DNA of 64,000 bases, from the NCBI GenBank assembly GCA_030323885.1, contig CM059186.1:168935230-168999229 (forward strand), read 5' to 3'. Every line of letters begins with the position of its first letter. Position 1 is the first letter of the stretch. This stretch comes from Branchipolynoe longqiensis. Taxonomy: Eukaryota; Annelida; Polychaeta; Phyllodocida; Polynoidae. This document shows positions 63,127 to 64,000 of this stretch, in pieces. The notes beneath the pieces were generated by a model. That model made no database searches. It saw nothing but the letters and a program-made list of their open reading frames with translations, and was not told the DNA's origin. Made by a program: the position numbers and the translations under genes.

Positions 63127-63785
63127 CTCTCTCCACGATGACCTCGCCCATACCCGGCTGGTCCTGACATTGACATTGACATTTATCTGAACATTTGTAT
63201 CATTGATTGATTGGTGGTTGCTTTACGCCGTGTCGGCAGCATAGGCCATATTCACGGCGAGCTTTGTATCATTGTCATTTAGCTCATTGTCTTCACATTT
63301 TTACTTAACATTTACCTCATGTCACTTGTCATTGACCTTACTCATTGTACTTGATCCTCATTTTATACTGGAATAAAAAAAAATTCTCCACCCCTGCCTT
63401 CTGTCCTTCCTTCGTCGCGTATCAGTCGTAATGCGTTTGATTCGCGGCGGAGGAAGACCCCCCCTCTTCTTCCCCCCTTGTGTCACCCGATCCCCCCCCC
63501 CCCCGTGGTTCATCCCCTTATAACGCGGCCCGCCGCTGCCTCCAGCCACTCCGCCTTCTGCCTCCTCCAGCTGCACTCACTTTTTCCACCCACCCACCCC
63601 TGCTTTTTCTTACTTTTTTTTTTGTCTTTCTTTTTCTCTCTCTCTTATAGGGTGGGGGCTCTTCGGGGCTCTTCCCATCCCAGTGACTCTCTCCCCATGA
63701 TGACCTCGCCCATACCCATCTGGTCCTGACATTGAAATTGACATTTACCTCCCCTGCCTTCTGTCCTTCTTTCGTCGCGTATCAT
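63087..63785 (+). repeat. Partial tandem duplication downstream of the recombinase
   Basis: Block A ('gtgactctctcc...tgacctcgcccatacc', to 'gacattgacattgaca') at 63087-63188 recurs at 63643-63748. Block B ('cccctgccttctgtcctt' to 'cgtcgcgtatca') at 63390-63425 recurs at 63749-63785. In the second copy A and B are adjacent; in the first they are about 200 bp apart. The order is therefore A...B...AB. Confidence 0.8.
63206..63262 (-). mobile_element. 57-bp retroelement tail insertion with 12-bp target duplication
   Basis: 'gattgattgg' start, 'acgccgtgtcggcagcatag' core. 'tttgtatcattg' flanks it at 63194-63205 and 63263-63274. The same core is at 21340-21390. Confidence 0.75.
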
Positions 63786-64000
63786 GCGAGTATAAAGGCG
63801 CAAAAGGGAATGTTCCCTATATGATCACCCACATGTCGTGTACTACTTTATGGGTGACCCATTTTATGTCCGGTTATCCATATAGGTGTGATGCATAACG
63901 CATTATATGAGTATAAATGCAAGTGGAAAATTTACTCAATATATCTCTCCCTCTTTGGCGCATTGGTGGAGTACCCCCCCCCCCCCCCCAGCTGTCGGAG
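63783..64000 (+). other. Two recurrent 'gcgagtataaa' motifs; window end
   Basis: 'atgcgagtataaaggcgca' near 63786 and 'gcattatatgagtataaat' near 63900, both on the plus strand, separated by 'atgatcacccacatg'. A poly-C run is at 63976-63989. Confidence 0.4.

Overview
The window looks like a gene-poor, repeat-dominated piece of an animal nuclear genome, most probably a marine invertebrate and plausibly a mollusc. I see no operons, bacterial promoters or spliced host gene models. I see tRNA-derived SINEs with Pol III A and B boxes, an RTE-type LINE with (ATG)n tails, an RNase-H LINE fragment, many terminal-inverted-repeat (TIR) elements, LTR-like repeats, a tyrosine-recombinase fragment and more than a dozen micro-, mini- and satellite arrays. 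The phylum is inferred from the general character of the SINEs and was not tested.

Layout. 1-5 kb: SINE and RTE pieces, two large TIR elements in opposite orientation, a 5S-rRNA-like pseudogene at the edge of one, and a 99-bp satellite descended from a tRNA-like head. 6-15 kb: SINEs, (CCCACA)n and (GTGGGT)n arrays facing each other, a perfect 26-bp hairpin, a long polypyrimidine tract and a degenerate ATG-rich array interrupted by two RTE-derived insertions. 15-17 kb: a TIR element carrying a nested PIF/Harbinger-like element, with a paralogous uninterrupted copy at 10 kb. 17-32 kb: RTE copies, pogo-like and other MITEs, palindromic microsatellites, an LTR-like repeat and an 86-bp array derived from a SINE body. 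32-38 kb: a 2.6-kb Harbinger-like element that splits a SINE, carries a 1.55-kb palindromic microsatellite and holds a second element of its own family; then another such element and a 15-bp array that also reverses orientation. 39-50 kb: minisatellites, including a 29-bp array whose unit resembles the CTCF core, and a 36-codon ORF with an optimal start context below a promoter-like CpG-rich stretch. 50-58 kb: an LTR-like repeat, SINEs and a 4.2-kb 57-bp satellite. 58-64 kb: an open 5'-truncated RTE reverse transcriptase, more SINEs, a second unrelated 57-bp satellite and a tyrosine-recombinase fragment with a partly tandem 3' region.

Most long open frames here are artefacts of arrays whose period is a multiple of three or which lack stop codons. 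The coding matches I accept are the two LINE families, the recombinase fragment and, tentatively, the 36-codon ORF. The main biological content is how mobile elements and tandem repeats build each other: satellites born from SINEs, TIR elements that carry expanded palindromic arrays, and internally deleted LINE copies that keep both ends.
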